Shown: positions 62,878-64,000 of the stretch, in pieces
Layout of the letters: every line of letters begins with the position of its first letter
Numbering within the stretch: the first letter of the stretch is position 1
Assembly (NCBI GenBank): GCA_026392355.1
Contig: JAPLCF010000042.1
Coordinates: forward strand, 1 to 64,000
Origin: Actinomycetota bacterium
Lineage (GTDB): Bacteria; Actinomycetota; Thermoleophilia; Gaiellales; F1-60-MAGs149
Reading direction: 5' to 3'
Length of the DNA: 64,000 nucleotides
The notes under the pieces: model-generated
Databases searched by the model: none
What the model saw: the letters and a program-made list of their open reading frames with translations, nothing else
Told to the model about the DNA's origin: nothing
Translations under genes and position numbers: made by a program

Positions 62878-62917
62878 TTAGAACGACGAAGGGTCAGGTG
62901 GAAGAAATGGTGCGAGC

Positions 62918-63613
62918 TCAGTGGGTAACGAGTGCGCTTAGCCCCGGTAGGTGACGCGCGACGAGCTGCGGGAGCGCCGCGTGCTCGACTTCGTACGTGA
63001 TCGCGCCAATGTCGTGATCGGTGCACCAATCGCGCAGGGCGCCGGGGGTGGGGCTGCCGATGTTCGGTTGCACGGGTAGGTCGGCGGCTGCGGCGAGCCG
63101 CGCCACGAGCTCGGGGTCCGCCGCGGGAGTGGGGGCGATCAGCTCGAGCGGGCTATGGAGATCGAGGATCACCTCGGGGTGGAGCGACTCGATGAGGGCG
63201 ACCAGCGCCTGCGTCTCTGGCTCCGACCCCGGTGTCTCTCCCGGCGACGAACGGTTCGTGCGATGTTCGCGCTGGCGTACCTGCGTGCCGGGTGGGTAGG
63301 TGAAGGAGTGGCCGGCCTGCCAGGAGGCCGACGGGAAGTTGCGGTTGAGATCCACGCCGGCCGCGTTCTGGCGCACACCATGCAGCACGCCGTCAGGGTT
63401 GGCGCACGGCAGAATCGCCCAGCTCGTGTCGGTACCGTCAATGCGCTCCAGTAGGCGCCGGGCGAGAAGCAGCGTCTCGGGCTCCTCACCGTGGATGCCG
63501 GCGATCAGCAGTCCGTCAATCGTGCCCGCGCCCGCAGGACGGTAGAGCGTCAGCGGCAGCCCGCCGCGCGAGCGCCCGATCTCAACCTCATCCCAGCCGT
63601 CGGCGATCTCCAT
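62918..63613 (-). CDS. M14-family zinc carboxypeptidase (murein tripeptide amidase-like)
   Basis: LIAGIHGEEPETL, NPDGVLHGVRQNAAGVDLNRNFP, ILDLHSP. Confidence 0.85.
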   Translation of the reverse strand: MEIADGWDEVEIGRSRGGLPLTLYRPAGAGTIDGLLIAGIHGEEPETLLLARRLLERIDGTDTSWAILPCANPDGVLHGVRQNAAGVDLNRNFPSASWQAGHSFTYPPGTQVRQREHRTNRSSPGETPGSEPETQALVALIESLHPEVILDLHSPLELIAPTPAADPELVARLAAAADLPVQPNIGSPTPGALRDWCTDHDIGAITYEVEHAALPQLVARHLPGLSALVTH

Positions 63614-63752
63614 ACGAGCTGGGTGATAGCACGGGTCGACGCCCGCAGCCGCGCCCGGTGAGTCAGCAGAGCAGCGATCCTGGCGATGAACACGGCGCAC
63701 GCACGCGCGCCGCGATGGATACGCGGCACAGCTACCGCTGGCTACGTTCGGG

Positions 63753-64000
63753 TCAGCACCAGTCGTTGTTTGACTGATACGGCGCGACGATCGGATTCGG
63801 GAAGAGACCAAACGGTGCGCCTGAGTCGTACATCACAGCTGGGCCCGTGTCGGCGGGCGGCGCGCCGTTCAGCACAGCGGTGGGGATGGTGCCCGACAAC
63901 GTCACCGTCACGTCGTAGCCACCCGAATCGATGTCGGCGGGCTGCTCCACTCCGACGTCAGAGAAGCTGCCGTCTGTGGCGACGGCGAAGGTGGAATCAC
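63753..64000 (-). CDS. C-terminal fragment of a protein extending past the window end
   Basis: Open frame to the window edge: ...DSTFAVATDGSFSDVGVEQPADIDSGGYDVTVTLSGTIPTAVLNGAPPADTGPAV...NNDWC. Confidence 0.6.
   Translation of the reverse strand, partial: DSTFAVATDGSFSDVGVEQPADIDSGGYDVTVTLSGTIPTAVLNGAPPADTGPAVMYDSGAPFGLFPNPIVAPYQSNNDWC

Overview
High-GC bacterial chromosome segment, probably Actinomycetota judging by codon usage and gene content; the lineage is not proven from sequence alone. About 60 protein-coding genes are supported, plus three tRNAs (Asp-GTC, Val-TAC and Glu-TTC, all on the minus strand), several hairpins and palindromic repeats. No CRISPR array, prophage or complete IS element was seen. 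Main points: (1) A formate dehydrogenase operon (4139-10935) whose catalytic gene is broken in the ORF track only because of an in-frame TGA (4394-4396). The context (SNNVDSCNRT-U-HAPSVVGLATV) and a downstream 40-nt hairpin with a GGTC(T) apical loop indicate selenocysteine and a bacterial SECIS. (2) The same enzyme is split and permuted: the catalytic part comes first, then a NuoE-NuoF fusion, and the N-terminal ferredoxin/Fe4S4 part (ending CTYCGVGC...NLCIKGRFG) is the third gene. (3) fdhD carries a 7-bp tandem duplication that frameshifts it into moeA. (4) A Dlt-like envelope acylation cassette: carrier protein, MBOAT, a 51-aa micropeptide ending PIYANY, and a DltD/SGNH-like protein. (5) A Doc/RHH toxin-antitoxin pair with a 21-bp perfect inverted repeat over the antitoxin start codon. 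(6) Dispersed perfect palindromes, including a palindrome island after ettA. (7) A formaldehyde-activating-enzyme homologue and other C1 genes. (8) An MMPL transporter with a long coiled-coil insertion. Three genes (kup copy 1, fdhD, a J-domain gene) show apparent frameshifts and need read-level checking.
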